NCBI GenBank assembly: GCA_012295275.1
Contig: CM022674.1
Span: 14,209,874 to 14,269,873 of the forward strand
Direction of reading: 5' to 3'
Source of the DNA: Chrysomallon squamiferum
Lineage: Eukaryota > Mollusca > Gastropoda > Neomphalida > Peltospiridae
Length of the DNA stretch: 60,000 nucleotides
The notes beneath the pieces are model-generated. The model had not been told where the DNA came from. It searched no databases and saw only the letters and a program-made list of their open reading frames with translations. This document shows, piece after piece, positions 34,930-46,325 of the stretch. The number at the start of each line of letters is the position of its first letter. Within the stretch, counting starts at the first letter, position 1. The position numbers and the translations under genes were made by a program.

Positions 34930-35225
34930 GTAATCATTAATCTGTTTGTAAATGTAAAGTGGTGAGTTTTAAAGAACACTTGTGTTTGTAAATGTAAAGA
35001 TTTTTTGTAAATGTAAAGATTCTAACTTGTGTTTGTAAATCATTAGACTTGTGTTTGTAAATGTTAAGATTAAGGCTTAACTAGACTTGTGTTTGTAAAT
35101 GTAAAGATTAACTAGACTTGTGTTTGTAAATGTAAAGATTAACTAGACTTGTGTTTGTCTTTGTGTTTGTAAATGTTAAAAACATGTGTTTGTTTTTAAC
35201 TAGACTTGGGTTTGATCAGGTTTTA
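34930..35225. repeat. 31 bp minisatellite with decayed edges
   Basis: Intact units carry ACTTGTGTTTGTAAATGTAA then AGATTAACTAG (about 35060-35150). Both edges keep only fragments of the unit in altered order. Confidence 0.85.
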
Positions 35226-36200
35226 AAGTAAACACGACTTGTGTTTGTTTAGATCTCTGGTCAGTTTATGATGTAGTGGGCTGATGGATCACGGTCTGGT
35301 CAGTTTATGATGCCCTTAAACTAATTTCCTGTTCTAATCAGTGCTCCAATTTGTTTGTTTTGTTGTTGTTTTACGAAACTGTATGGTAAATTCTTTCCTG
35401 TGTATGAGATATGAAATATCAAAGTTTTCATCCTGCTAAACGAAGCAAAGGTAATCGCCTCTAAGGCTACAACCAATTTCATTTCTCGCTAACTTCGTTG
35501 TCTCTGACTGTATTATATACAGTGCTTCGAGTAGCTTCGATTACAAATGTTTTAGGTGGTCTTTAAGGAGACTACATTTCCGATAAACGCTAGTTAGGAC
35601 AGTTCCAAAGATCGAGGAAGATGACACTAGATATTTGATTGTTACCTACGAAGACAGTAAACAGTAGATTGAAGCGAAATGTTTGGTCGTTGCCTAGGAA
35701 ACAGAGTACACAGGAGATTAATGATGTTGGTTCGTAAAGCAGCAAAACGGAAGACGAGGTGGAAGTTTCCATGGTAACAGTGTACACGTGAGTGTTCGGG
35801 TGAGCAAATGAATAAAACAATAATCAGAATCTTAAATATCAGAATGTCAAACGTAAAATTTATTTCCATAACTTAAATAAAATATTTATTTTATATAAAT
35901 GTGCATTCATGCAGCTAAACACCCACACACGTGCACACAGTTTAAACCGAACATTCAGAAACTGCAGCTGCGATGTTCGAGTTGAAATCCAGTGTTGTCT
36001 CCCCTGATAGCAGCGACTTCACATTTTATTTTATAATTAGTAGCTCGCTTTTAGAATAATTAGTAGCTCGCTGTGTAGATGCTGTGTTAATGACTGTGCT
36101 GTTAAACAATGAAAACAGACTGAAACGTTGCACTGTCACACGTAGATGACAGTAAACTTCTGTACACGTCTTAACACACGATATTTACAGCTGTGCATTC
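35226..36200. other. Complex DNA with putative regulatory motifs
   Basis: GGTCAGTTTATGATG is repeated at about 35259 and 35298. GTAGCTCGCT is repeated at about 36040 and 36063. The X-box cluster is listed separately. Overlapping minus frames at 35590-35869 are of unknown meaning. Confidence 0.4.
35641..35778. promoter_or_regulatory. RFX X-box-like cluster
   Basis: GTTTCCATGGTAAC at 35765-35778 fits the X-box consensus exactly. GTTGCCTAGGAAAC at 35689-35702 has the same half sites with TA instead of AT. GTTACCTACGAAGAC at 35641-35655 is a weaker relative. RFX factors control ciliary genes in animals. Whether these sites are bound is unknown. Confidence 0.3.
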
Positions 36201-36243
36201 ATTTCTTCATGTTCTTCATGCAATAAAGCATTTTCTATACATA

Positions 36244-36320
36244 TGAAGACTGGGACACTGGCTAGAACGGGCAATAACCCTAATGGCGCATTTATTACGA
36301 CAGATCGTGGCCTACAATCT
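36244..36320 (-). mobile_element. Decayed tRNA-derived SINE (mollusc type)
   Basis: TGGGACACTGGCTAGAACGG at about 36249, followed by AATAACCCTAATGG and GATCG...CCTAC, follows the order of the reverse strand of the mollusc SINE as I recall it. A 105-codon + frame beginning at 36243 with a GTAAGT donor at about 36327 lies on this relic and is therefore not called a gene. Confidence 0.5.
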
Positions 36321-37194
36321 ATTACTGTAAGTTTTATATTTTTTCAACATTTTTTCTTTTTTATTCTACTTTTTTTTTCCCCTTATTTTATGACAATGGT
36401 TAAATGCAGAGTGTTAGAGAGAAAATTAGAATTACTAAATGTTTACAGGATTTGGTCAAAGCTAGTCAAGAATGAAAAATTCTTAATGACAGTCTCGTTT
36501 CGGAGGGGAGGGGGGGTGGATATCACTGTGAAAAAGAAGAAAATGCTTTTAAATAAATAAAAAAATAAAAAATACACTGACGTGAATAAATCTACGTTGT
36601 TTTTTACGGATAAATTCATTTTTTATTTATTATGTATTTTTTTCTGACTTAGACGATCAAACTGCGCTGATCCTACCAATTCCCAGTTTTTACAATCAAA
36701 GATTTTATCTTCGCGCGTAATTTTAGATTACGTTTCGTATTAATCTCCGTGCTACCAAAGAGAGCCTCGGCTCAAGAACAAGAGATCGGGTTCAATTACC
36801 TAAAATTCAATATTTGTACGAAAAGCTTCTTGTTTTAATGTTTTTACATCCAGCAGAGACAGACGGGCCGCAATCAGAGGAATCAGTTTATGAAATCGAC
36901 ATTGTTTTTGCGTAGGAACATCCGGTTTGGCCTCTGCCCGGTTACGTTGAGGCGTGTCTGATAGCAGACGATATTTTGTTTGAAAAGTCCGCGAAGACGA
37001 ATGATATAAAATATTTACGATTATATAACGATTAGTAAAGTGAATGGTTTTCTCCTAACACCGTCAGAGATGGCGTCGATTGCACATTGAGCTAATGCCG
37101 TTGTCGCTGCGATATTAAGATAGAAAGGAAAGAAACGGTAGATACGTCAAATTATAGAAATTGTTCCAACGTTTTAGTTCTTTCTTATTTATTT
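36321..37194. other. Complex DNA with a tRNA-like B box
   Basis: GGTTCAATTAC at 36789-36799 is a one-mismatch B box without a good A box. 36860-37090 is CpG-richer than the flanks. No exon is supported. Confidence 0.4.
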
Positions 37195-37345
37195 GTTTGT
37201 TTGTTTGTTTTTCTCATTTAATTAATTTTCTTTCCTTTTTCCTTCTTTCTTTTTCTTATTATTTTTGCTTTTCCTTTTCCGCTTTGCTTCTTTCTTTATT
37301 TGTTTTATTTCTTTTCTTCGTTCTGGTTTCTTCCTTTGTTTTGTT
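37195..37345. repeat. T-rich low complexity
   Basis: TTTG, TTTC and TTCC runs. Confidence 0.75.
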
Positions 37346-37423
37346 TTTTAATGTTTGCTGTCTGGTTTATTGAAAGAAAATAATGTTTTAGTCTTTTTGT
37401 GAGATTAGTTGCTTTAACACAGC

Positions 37424-37482
37424 AACAACAATAACAACAGCACCGACAGTAACAACAACGACAGCAACAACCACAACCACAA
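37424..37482. repeat. (AAC)n-like imperfect
   Basis: ACAACA-type triplets with GCA and CCA variants. Confidence 0.85.
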
Positions 37483-37616
37483 TGTGGTTCTTTTCTGGAT
37501 AAATTCCACAGTCAAACATTTCACTTATTTCAGCTCACTCTCTCTCTTCTCTTTTTATTTTCTATTATTTATTTATTTTTGGTTTGTTGTTGTTGTTGTT
37601 GTTTTTATCAGTCAGG

Positions 37617-37775
37617 TTCGACATGCACAACGATGTTAAAATTCCTGTTACAAGACTAACGACGTCAGCTTGTGAACCTTTGTTTTGTGATAAATCATTT
37701 GAAAATCACCATGGACGACTGTTAACAGACAGTTACAAACCTAACAAACTTTGTTGTTCTCTGGCCAAGTTCTGA
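37617..37775 (+). CDS. Possible exon, cysteine-containing (weak)
   Basis: A TTG-rich tract ends in TTTTTATCAGTCAG just upstream. The frame then runs FDMHNDVKIPVTRLTTSACE and on to PNKLCCSLAKF before a TGA. The acceptor is poor because the tract is TTG rather than pyrimidine, and there is no poly(A) signal close by. Composition is protein-like and differs from adjacent repeats. No family recognised. Confidence 0.15.
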   Translation, partial: FDMHNDVKIPVTRLTTSACEPLFCDKSFENHHGRLLTDSYKPNKLCCSLAKF

Positions 37776-37834
37776 GTCAAGAAATGAGTGATAGCTTGGT
37801 AGTCCTCGTTTTGCTATTTCCCATTCTAACAAAA

Positions 37835-37948
37835 CCAACAACAACAACAACAGTAATAATAGTCGTAGTAGTAGCAATAATGGTAGTAGTTGTAGCTAAA
37901 GTAGTAGTAGTGGTAGTAGTAGAGTTGTTGTAGTAGTAGTAGTAATAG
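37835..37948. repeat. TAG-rich trinucleotide repeat
   Basis: TAG units with AAT and TTG variants. Confidence 0.9.
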
Positions 37949-38094
37949 TGGACAGTTTGTATATTTTAAGTAAACGGTTTATTTAAACTATGGTTTCACA
38001 ATATTTTTGTAAACATTGTTTCATGGAAGGATCTGCGTGTTTCACTAAACTATTTTACTTCAGCTGCGACTGGTCGAGGTTTCAGCGCTGTTTG

Positions 38095-38580
38095 GTTACT
38101 TGTAAAATAAATTTGTTTGTTTACAACTACACAAATATACACTTTCCATGTAAAACAAATTGCTTTACATAAACGTAGAACTACAAATCTTAAATAAATT
38201 TGTTTACAATTAGACAAATACAAACAAATGTGTAATTTGCTTAAACTCATATGTAACTGATACTTTGAAGTAAATACGTTTACAGTTACATAAATACAAA
38301 TTAATGGTACAAAAGCGTTTGTTTATTAAAATAATAATATTAAAATTAAATAAATATTAGTTACAATTACTTAAATACAAACAAGGTGTATGTAACAAAT
38401 TTGTTATTACACTGTATACAGTTTTCAGTAAATTTGTTTACAATTACATAAATTCAAACTACTCGAGTAAAACTAACTGATTTACCAAAGTATCACTGTT
38501 AAATTTGTTTACATAAATATATAGTTATCAGTGTTAAATAAATATTATTTTCAATTACTTAAGCAGGAACTGTTGGAGTA
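38095..38580. repeat. Old degenerate repeat, period about 78 bp
   Basis: The phrase TTTACAATTACATAAATACA recurs with changes at about 38115, 38201, 38278, 38358 and 38434, with shorter traces at 38506 and 38546. The units are far more diverged than in the other arrays. Confidence 0.7.
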
Positions 38581-39187
38581 AAATAATGCTATACCTGCTG
38601 TCAGCGAGAGAGCGGGGAGTTTGGTGTTGTTCAAGAGAGATCAGTTTAACAGCCAGCTGGTTTTATTAATTCACTCAGCCGTAAACTGAATCTGACTTCT
38701 TCGTGGATGGACTCTTTGGTTCCACAGACAAACACACTGACACAGGACGAATGTGCCGAGTCTCTCGGGAAATGAAGTATATGAGTTCGACGCATGCGCA
38801 CTCAATCTGTTGCAGTGGACGTGAGGCGTGTGAAGAGAAAATTGACTGATTGATTGATATGTGAGGAGTTGTAAACACTGAGATGTAGACGCTGTGATGT
38901 AGACATTGTGATGTCGAAGCACGGTGGTAGATGAAATAAAACTGCAGCGGACAAAATAAAATTTCGTTACAGTATTAATAACGAAAAAGGAATTAAAAAA
39001 AACCCCACAATATTTATTTTATTGCTTTGTAAAGTTTTTATGAAACAGCTCTGACATGATTAATGTTTTAACCTGTACAGAACAACTGTTACCAGTTCAA
39101 ACTTCCACTTTATTTATTTCTTCTTCTTCTTTTTGTATCTGTTTTATTACTTTGTAGAATACGTGACTGAAATGCAGTCATTCGTTT
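38581..39187. other. Complex DNA, no supported gene
   Basis: TGATGTAGAC is repeated near 38880-38905. The minus frames at 38671-38922 have no recognisable features. Confidence 0.45.
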
Positions 39188-39189
39188 TA

Positions 39190-39254
<65 letters not shown>

Positions 39255-39325
39255 CGTTATCATCATCATTATTATCATACTCATCGTTATTATAATTGTT
39301 ATCATCAGTATTATTATTATACTGT
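39188..39325. repeat. (ATT)n with ATC interruptions
   Basis: About 70 bases of pure ATT followed by mixed ATT/ATC. Confidence 0.95.
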
Positions 39326-39589
39326 TTCAAATACATAGCTGTATTAAATATACTAATAGTTCCTATCAGTGAATTCATTTTTTTGTTTTTCTTTTGTGTC
39401 TTTTGTTTTTTGTTTTCTTTTGTTCTTTATTTATTTATTTATTTTTGTTTTGTTTCTGCTCTTAGAAGCAATTTTTTGCTTAGAACACAGCGATATAAAA
39501 CCTGTTGTGTTCTTTAAACGAAATCAGTGTTATGAATATATGATTAGTATAACTTAAAGCTAACACAAAGAGCGGGACACATTTTTATA

Positions 39590-39960
39590 AAACAGTAAAT
39601 TAGCCGAGAACGGAAGCCAATCAACCAAGTCTTGTCGCCATATTGGCAATTAGAGTAGCCGGCCTTTGATTCGTGTTACAAATGTGTCCGTCCAGGCAGG
39701 AAGTTGTTAAGCGTGTTTGTCCCTCTATCAGGTCAGCTCCCCCTAACGACACGGCTCATTGTAAAGGGGAATAATTCGTGATTTATGCTGGTGTGATGAG
39801 ATATTGATTTGGAAATCAAAAGCCGACAACACTGAAAGTAACTTTGTTAATTAGTGTCGATTTCATGGCTGACGGAGTTAAATTTGTCGCCAAGAACGAG
39901 GAACAATGCCAGTGTTGAGAGAATGTCGAGTCAGTTTGGTCTCAGGTTACTGAAAGGTCA
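39590..39960. other. Complex non-repetitive block, possible conserved element
   Basis: About 370 bases with no simple repeat, balanced composition and many short factor-like sites (for example CCAATCA, TTAATTAG and ATTTGGAAATC). No open frame. This is where I would look first for a conserved non-coding element; conservation cannot be seen from one sequence. Confidence 0.25.
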
Positions 39961-40016
39961 TGTCCTCAAAACAAAGACAGAGGTGAAAGCGAGAAAGTCG
40001 ACCAACGAGGGATAAA

Positions 40017-40025
40017 GATAGATAA

Positions 40026-40090
<65 letters not shown>

Positions 40091-40095
40091 TAGAC

Positions 40096-40137
<42 letters not shown>
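40017..40137. repeat. (CAGA)n with GATA
   Basis: Two CAGA runs separated by GATAGACAGATA. Confidence 0.97.
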
Positions 40138-40144
<7 letters not shown>

Positions 40145-40214
40145 ATGGTACAGTCCGTCTTACGCGCCTTTCCTATTTCTTGGCGACTGATGTTTATTTT
40201 TATTATTATTGTCT

Positions 40215-40252
40215 TGTTGTTGTAATCATCATCATCATCATCATCATCATAA
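40215..40252. repeat. (ATC)n
   Basis: Short ATC run. Confidence 0.9.
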
Positions 40253-40629
40253 CGATTATTTCCAGCAGAATGATGGCAGTCTCTTTTATCAAAACATTGA
40301 TTTGTACTTAAATTTGGTTTAATGTAAATTTGCTGAAGACAGATAAATGCGCTGTAACGGAAATAATTACCAGTGACAAGAGTTTTGATAACGCCCCCTT
40401 AAATAAACGGAGACGATCTCAACTTCAGATCAATGCAGACAGGATGTTTGTGTTTTACAATGTTGATGTGCATGTGTTGATTATTGACTGTTTTAGAGAT
40501 GATCACGTGATCATAGATTCACTGCATGTTGATACTGACTAAACTGACGTCACAATTATTACATTGCTCTTCCGTCATTACGCTTGTCTTACTACCCTGT
40601 GTCGTGTTGTTTTGTGTTCTTGCGTTATT
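40253..40629. other. Complex DNA with an E-box palindrome
   Basis: ATGATCACGTGATCAT at 40499-40514 is a perfect 16 bp palindrome around CACGTG. A 70-codon + frame from 40330 shows no known domain. Confidence 0.4.
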
Positions 40630-41030
40630 CTGTAATGTTGTATTACATTATTGTGTTATGTCGTATTACGTATTGTTTAATGTTGTATTACATTATTGTT
40701 ATGTCGTATTACGTATTGTTTAATGTTGTATTACATTATTGTTATGTCGTATTACGTATTGTTTAATGTTGTATTACATTATTGTGTTATGTCGTATTAC
40801 GTATTGTTTAATGTTGTATTACATTATTGTGTTATGTCGTATTACGTATTGTTTAATGTTGTATTACATTATTGTGTTATGTCGTATTACGTATTGTTTA
40901 ATGTTGTATTACATTATTGTGTTATGTCGTATTACGTATTGTTTAATGTTGTATTACATTATTGTGTTATGTTGTATTACATTATTGTGTCATGTATTAC
41001 GTTATTTTGTGTTATGTTGTAATATATTAC
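40630..41030. repeat. 43/45 bp minisatellite, about 9 copies
   Basis: The unit includes TTATGTCGTATTACGTATTG and TTTAATGTTGTATTACATTA. Early copies end ATTGTT and later ones ATTGTGTT. The 45-base form is 15 codons, which creates + frames of 101-108 codons with a hydrophobic 15-residue repeat; these are artefacts. Confidence 0.96.
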
Positions 41031-41744
41031 TCAGTGGTTTTTAGTACACAAATGTGTTTACGTTACGTTTTGTTATAGTATTACCTTTCGTTACGACATA
41101 GTATTCCGTTACGTAATGGTACAGTATTAAGTTGCACAATGTTGCATAATTCTTTATGTAGTGTGTCGTCACACTGAATAAAGAAGAACGATACTGTAAC
41201 AGTGTATAACATAAAATTCGCAAACTAATTATACTACAGATAGTCTCTTCTTTTCTCATCTCCAGTCTCAGTAGAACTGTTAGTGGATAAATCAGAGTGG
41301 TACTGTATACAAAGCTTGAAACAGTTGGGTGTAATTACAAACAGCTAGATCGGTTCGTTTAGCAGCGACGATGAATTTAAAAGTATTTCTGTGAACAAAC
41401 CTGTCTGAGTATCATCTACCGCCGAATCTCGCAGAAATGACAAAATAACTGAGAGTAATTAATTCTTTGAGTATTAATCCAGTGTAAAACACAACTACAC
41501 TTTGCTTCATCGTAAATCTACTGATCATTCTGAAAACAGAGAAGAATGAACTGAAAGTTACGTTTAGAGGTTCAGCTGAGGATGGGTAATGACTAAACAT
41601 ACTTGTCTCTGCCACATCGATTTTTCCTGTTACACCATGACAGATTTTTCAGTCTACAAAACTGTAGATGGAGAAGTCTACAAAACGTCATCCTATCCTG
41701 TCTACAACATGGTGGGGCAATAGTAGCGATAATAATCTTAAATA
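41031..41744. other. Complex DNA, no supported gene
   Basis: Minus frames at 41041-41259 and 41412-41615 show no family features. Confidence 0.45.
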
Positions 41745-41790
41745 ATTGAAGAAATAATAATAATAGTAGTAGTAGTAGTAGTAATAATAA

Positions 41791-41874
<84 letters not shown>

Positions 41875-41913
41875 TAATAATAATAATAATAATAATAACA
41901 ACAATAATAATAA
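41745..41913. repeat. (AAT)n
   Basis: About 165 bases of AAT with TAG and AAC interruptions. Three minus frames of Leu, Tyr or Ile runs are artefacts. Confidence 0.97.
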
Positions 41914-42147
41914 TGATAAAAGTTGTAACTGACATCTACAAATCTCCAGACAGTACACAGGTTAAGGAAGCGTTGTCTGTAATAATCACGATGGTGCTGT
42001 CTACAAATTTTAAGATACAATTAATCTACAAAACGTAGATATTAACGTCTGCACAACTTAGCATCGTAATTTCTACAAAACTGAACATAATAATTTTTAA
42101 CCACATTATGAAAAAAAAAAAAAAAAAACCAAAGAATAATCTGTGAC

Positions 42148-42683
42148 AGGCAAGTTAGTAAAGATAACTAGACAAGTAAGTAAAGATAACTAGACAAGTT
42201 AGTAAAGATAACTAGACAAGTAAGTAAAGATAACTAGACAAGTAAGTAAAGATAACTAGACAAGTTAGTAAAGATAACTAGACAAGTTAGTAAAGATAAC
42301 TAGACAAGTAAGTAAAGATAACTAGACAAGTAAGTCAAGATAACTAGACAAGTAAGTAAAGATAACTAGACAAGTAAGTAAAGATAACTAGACAAGTAAG
42401 TAAAGATAACTAGACAAGTAAGTAAAGATAACTAGACAAGTAAGTAAAGATAACTAGACAAGTAAGTAAAGATAACTAGACAAGTAAGTAAAGATAACTA
42501 GACAAGTAAGTAAAGATAACTAGACAAGTAAGTAAAGATAACTAGACAAGTAAGTAAAGATAACTAGACAAGTAAAGATAACTAGACAAGTAAGTAAGAT
42601 AACTAGACAAGTTAGTAAAGATAACTAGACAAGTAAGTAAAGATAACTAGACAAGTTAGTAAAGATAACTAGACAAGTAAGTC
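42148..42683. repeat. 22 bp minisatellite, about 24 copies
   Basis: The unit is AGTAAAGATAACTAGACAAG plus TA or TT. The early and late copies mix AGTAAG and AGTTAG, and the middle copies are uniform. One copy is shortened near 42570. Confidence 0.97.
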
Positions 42684-42719
42684 AGCTATTAAGACAAAAA
42701 CACGTTACTGTTACGTGTC

Positions 42720-43015
42720 CTACTACGTTTTCTGCTGCTGCAACACTAGCTGCCAACAACTAGTAGTATTTTACTATTACTACCACCACCACTACAACAA
42801 CGACCACCACAAGTACTACTACTACTTAATCAGTGACATTGCTGCTGCTACCACCACCGCCATCACGACCACCACTACTACTACTACTACTACTACACTT
42901 GTATTGTCAATCGTATTCCTAATATTTGACTACTTCTACTACAACTGCTTCAAATATGACTACTTCGACTTTTGCTGCTGCAACTACTACTGCTTTTGTT
43001 GCTATTATTACCACG
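42720..43015. repeat. ACT/CTG-rich imperfect trinucleotides
   Basis: Mixed ACT, ACC, CTG and TTC triplets. A 112-codon + frame follows the triplets and is Thr/Tyr-rich low complexity. Confidence 0.75.
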
Positions 43016-43275
43016 GTTTTTACAATTACAACAGCTACGTCTCTTCAACGTAAAAACACAAATGAAACAGTAGAAGCAGGTGAATGTATGAGTCGACATT
43101 TCACTGGAATCCGTCCGCGCGTCCGTTCACTTCAGCTAATTAATTACACAGACGTCTGTTCCTGTCAGCACCAATCATCCATTGACGTCAACAGCGGGGA
43201 CAAAGTGCACTGACCACAACTACAACAGCAGCGTTTTAATTACGTAGTAATAATCACTTGTGATAAACATGTAGT
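43016..43275. other. Complex DNA
   Basis: It contains TGACGTCA-type sites near 43182. Nothing else is recognised. Confidence 0.4.
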
Positions 43276-43278
43276 ATA

Positions 43279-43697
43279 CATGTATGTATGTATGTATGTA
43301 CGTATGTATGTATGTATGTATGTATGTATGTATGTATGTATGTATGTACGTATGTATGTATGTATGTATGTATGTACGTATGTATGTATGTATGTATGTA
43401 TGTATGTATGTATGTATGTATGTATGTATGTATGTATGTATGTATGTATGTATGTATGTATGTATGTATGTATGTATGTATGTATGTATGTATGTATGTA
43501 TGTATGTATGTATGTATGTATGTATGTATGTATGTATGTATGTATGTATGTATGTATGTATGTATGTATGATGTATTTATGTATGTATGTATGTATGTAT
43601 GTATGTATGTATGTATGTATGTATGTATGTATGTATGTATGTATGTATGTATGTATGTATGTATGTATGTATGTATGTATGTACGTATGTATGTATG
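43279..43697. repeat. (TATG)n, about 420 bp
   Basis: Very regular TATG with TACG variants near the edges (43300, 43346, 43376, 43682) and one short break at 43568. Both strands are open in all frames. Confidence 0.98.
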
Positions 43698-44140
43698 AGA
43701 TGTTTATGTAGGAGTTTGAATATATAATGAGTGTAAGTATGTGCATATAATTAATATATGTATATACGTAGATAGGTGTACATCTATGTGTATTGCGTAT
43801 GTTTATGTATGTATATATGTGTGTGTGTGTATGTGCGTGTGTTTGAGATATGATGGTATTGTTTAGAACGTGTATAAGAGCATTTATATTTCTGTGTTAA
43901 CCAAGATTAACAAAACATTTAATATAGAAGAGATAAAACAATATATATATATATATAATATGCGTGTGTGTATGTATGTGTCTGTGTATGTATAAATATA
44001 GAGATATTTAGAAAAAAAGAAAGAAAGAAAAATAAAAGAATAGAAAAATGAAAAAGTTAAAAGATGCTAACAAATGGTTACTATGCAAGAAAGAACATCT
44101 CTGACTGAATTTAAAATTATTGTTCAGATTCTTCTTCTTT
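43698..44140. other. TG/TATG patches and AT-rich DNA
   Basis: Degenerate TATG and TG patches to about 44000, then AT-rich sequence. Confidence 0.6.
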
Positions 44141-44162
44141 TTTTTTTTTTTTTTTTTTTTTT
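44141..44162. repeat. Poly(T)
   Basis: T run of about 22 after CTTCTTC. Confidence 0.95.
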
Positions 44163-44332
44163 GTAGAATTTTTAAGTGAGTCGTGCTAAATAAAGAACTA
44201 ATTTGTGTGCAGCGAGCAGAATAATCCCAGTCGTCTGTTGAAGACAACAAGCTGTTGACAGAGTTGTTGTTCTTGAAAGATGGCGCTGCTTATTTTGATT
44301 CACGAATGTTTATTCAATTTGCATTGATTAGA

Positions 44333-44590
44333 CAGATAAAAATAGAAACACAAGATAGGGGAACAAATAAAAATAAAAATAAATAAATAAAATTAAATTA
44401 AAATAAAAAATATAAAAAATGACCAAGAAAAAGGAAAAAGAGGAACTTAATTATTTTGTGATTAAATTGAAAAAGTCAGGGATTTTTTTTTCTTGTTTTC
44501 AGTGAACGATCGAAAAACAAAAAATAAATAAAATAAATAAAAAATAGTTAATTTGATTAAGAAATACAAAAATTAAAAAATTAAAAATCT
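44333..44590. repeat. A-rich low complexity (AAAAT/AAAT)
   Basis: AAAAT and AAAT units separated by short complex sequence. Confidence 0.75.
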
Positions 44591-44672
44591 TTGCCAATGA
44601 CTTCATTTTCTCGTCTTTTCTTCAGTCAGCAGTTTTTACATGTAAAATCTTTAAAGCAAACTGAACAAGATG

Positions 44673-44752
44673 GAAACGTAGTCACGTGGTTAGAGCGTTC
44701 TAGAAATAACCACTAGCGACGCGTAAAATATTTTCTCGTTCCAACCAGAGCT
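44673..44752 (+). mobile_element. Decayed tRNA-derived SINE (mollusc type)
   Basis: The head AACGTAGTCACGTGGTTAGA with GCGTTC is an A-box-like tRNA start, followed at 44730 by TTTTCTCGTTCCAACCAG, which is the reverse complement of the motif seen at 1003 and 36250. Head and body occur in the order expected of this family as I recall it, though the interval is shortened. Confidence 0.55.
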
Positions 44753-44829
44753 TTGTTATTGTTGTTGTTATAATTATTTTAGTCTGTTTGATTATACATA
44801 TTTTTAAATTGCTCTCTCACTATTTGCCC

Positions 44830-44830
<1 letters not shown>

Positions 44831-44928
<98 letters not shown>
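44831..44928. repeat. (TC)n
   Basis: TC tract of about 100 bases with one TT break. Confidence 0.97.
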
Positions 44929-45135
44929 TACCTTTTTTCTTTTTTAAGCCAGTAAACGTGTTTTCCAGTTTTATGTTTTGTTTACTGTGATGAGTCGCAC
45001 GTAAACAACTTTGTTCTTTGTCTCGATGACCCACGCAGTCTGTGCATGTTTTCGTTTCAAACTTCGACGAAGTGGAATTGTAGGAGTTCCCGTTTATTTT
45101 CATATCCCCGCCAAATTCCTTCATCCATTAACCAC

Positions 45136-45412
45136 ACCCACACACACACACACACACACACACCACACACACACACACACACACTCTAAACACACACAAA
45201 CTCAAAACACACACACACTCTAAAACACACACAAACTCAAAACACCCACACACACACAAAAAACACAAACACACAAAACACACACTCAAAACACACACAC
45301 ACTCAAAACACACACACACTCAAAACACACAAACCCCACACACACACACAACCACAGACACACACACACACACACACACACAACACAAACACACACACAC
45401 ACAAACACAAAC
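45136..45412. repeat. (CA)n with CTCAAAACACAC units
   Basis: CA tracts interleaved with AAACACAC and CTCAAAACACAC, forming a loose minisatellite in the middle. Confidence 0.95.
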
Positions 45413-45894
45413 GCGATCGATTGTGAATTATTATTAAGATGCAATTCGATTGAAAAATGCGGTGTATTCTGGGCGCGTTCGATTGTTGTTCCGCTCGCAA
45501 CTTGGAAAAGAAATAAGCCTTAATGCAAATGAGTATTTTCCAGATGTTGATTTACAAAGCAGCCACAAACTTCTTGTTGTAAACAAAATTCGTCACTTCA
45601 GTGCAATTTCACTTTTCTCACAGAGCACTGAGAGAATAAAACCTGACAGGAATCTTTAATACGTACCAGTCTTACTATAGGTGGCGTGTGCGTTTCATAA
45701 ACATAATTATCATTTAATTATATCTATTTGTTTATTTATTACACGTCATTCTCTTAAGAATACTAACAGCTCAGTTCTTCATTGAAAATAAATAAGTAAA
45801 CATTAGCAACAAAGATGACAAAACACAGGCACCAACAGATAGCTATCCTAATAAAGAGACTTTCATTAAAAAACCAACACAAAACAACAACCTG
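45413..45894. other. Complex DNA, no supported gene
   Basis: A 69-codon frame at 45450-45659 has mixed composition but no splice signals or domain. A partial CTCF-like core (TAGGTGGCG) lies at about 45679. Confidence 0.4.
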
Positions 45895-46052
45895 TGTACG
45901 TACGTGTGTTTGTATGTATGTGTGTACGTGTGTGTGTTTGTATGTATGTGTGTACGTGCGAGTGTTTGTATGTATGTGTGTTACGTGCGTGTGTTTGTAT
46001 GTATGTGTGTACGTGCGTGTGTTTGTATGTATGTGTGTACGTGTGTGTACGT
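45895..46052. repeat. 28 bp minisatellite, about 5 copies
   Basis: The unit is GTACGTGCGTGTGTTTGTAT plus GTATGTGT. CpG is kept in some units and changed to TG in others. Confidence 0.94.
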
Positions 46053-46325
46053 GTGTGGTGGTGTTTATCCACATACACAGACAAACATAGGACACAAGAA
46101 TACAAATCAGTATGAAATAAACTGAGAGTAAACAGAAAGTTTCGTAATCATACCTAAAACTGTTTACACAGTCAAACACAGCGTGTTACATATCTTCACA
46201 AACATCTGCACGGACAAGTTAAATTACTGAAGATAACATCTTACAGCGGAAAGGATATCAAACGCATGCGTAAACCTTCACGAACGCCTGTCAGTGAACG
46301 AGTCGACATATTCTGAAGTTGTTAC

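Noticed and set aside
36243-36560. 105-codon frame with a perfect GTAAGT donor at about 36327
   Set aside because: The first 25 or so codons lie on a decayed SINE copy read backwards, and the rest is T-rich sequence.
40696-41044. Hydrophobic 15-residue repeat frames
   Set aside because: They follow the 45 bp minisatellite and fail wherever a 43 bp unit occurs.
43240-43746. 168-codon His/Thr/Tyr/Ile frame on the minus strand
   Set aside because: Pure translation of the TATG array; all frames are open.
44279-44292. AGATGGCGC word as a fourth CTCF site
   Set aside because: Only about 9 of 14 core positions match.
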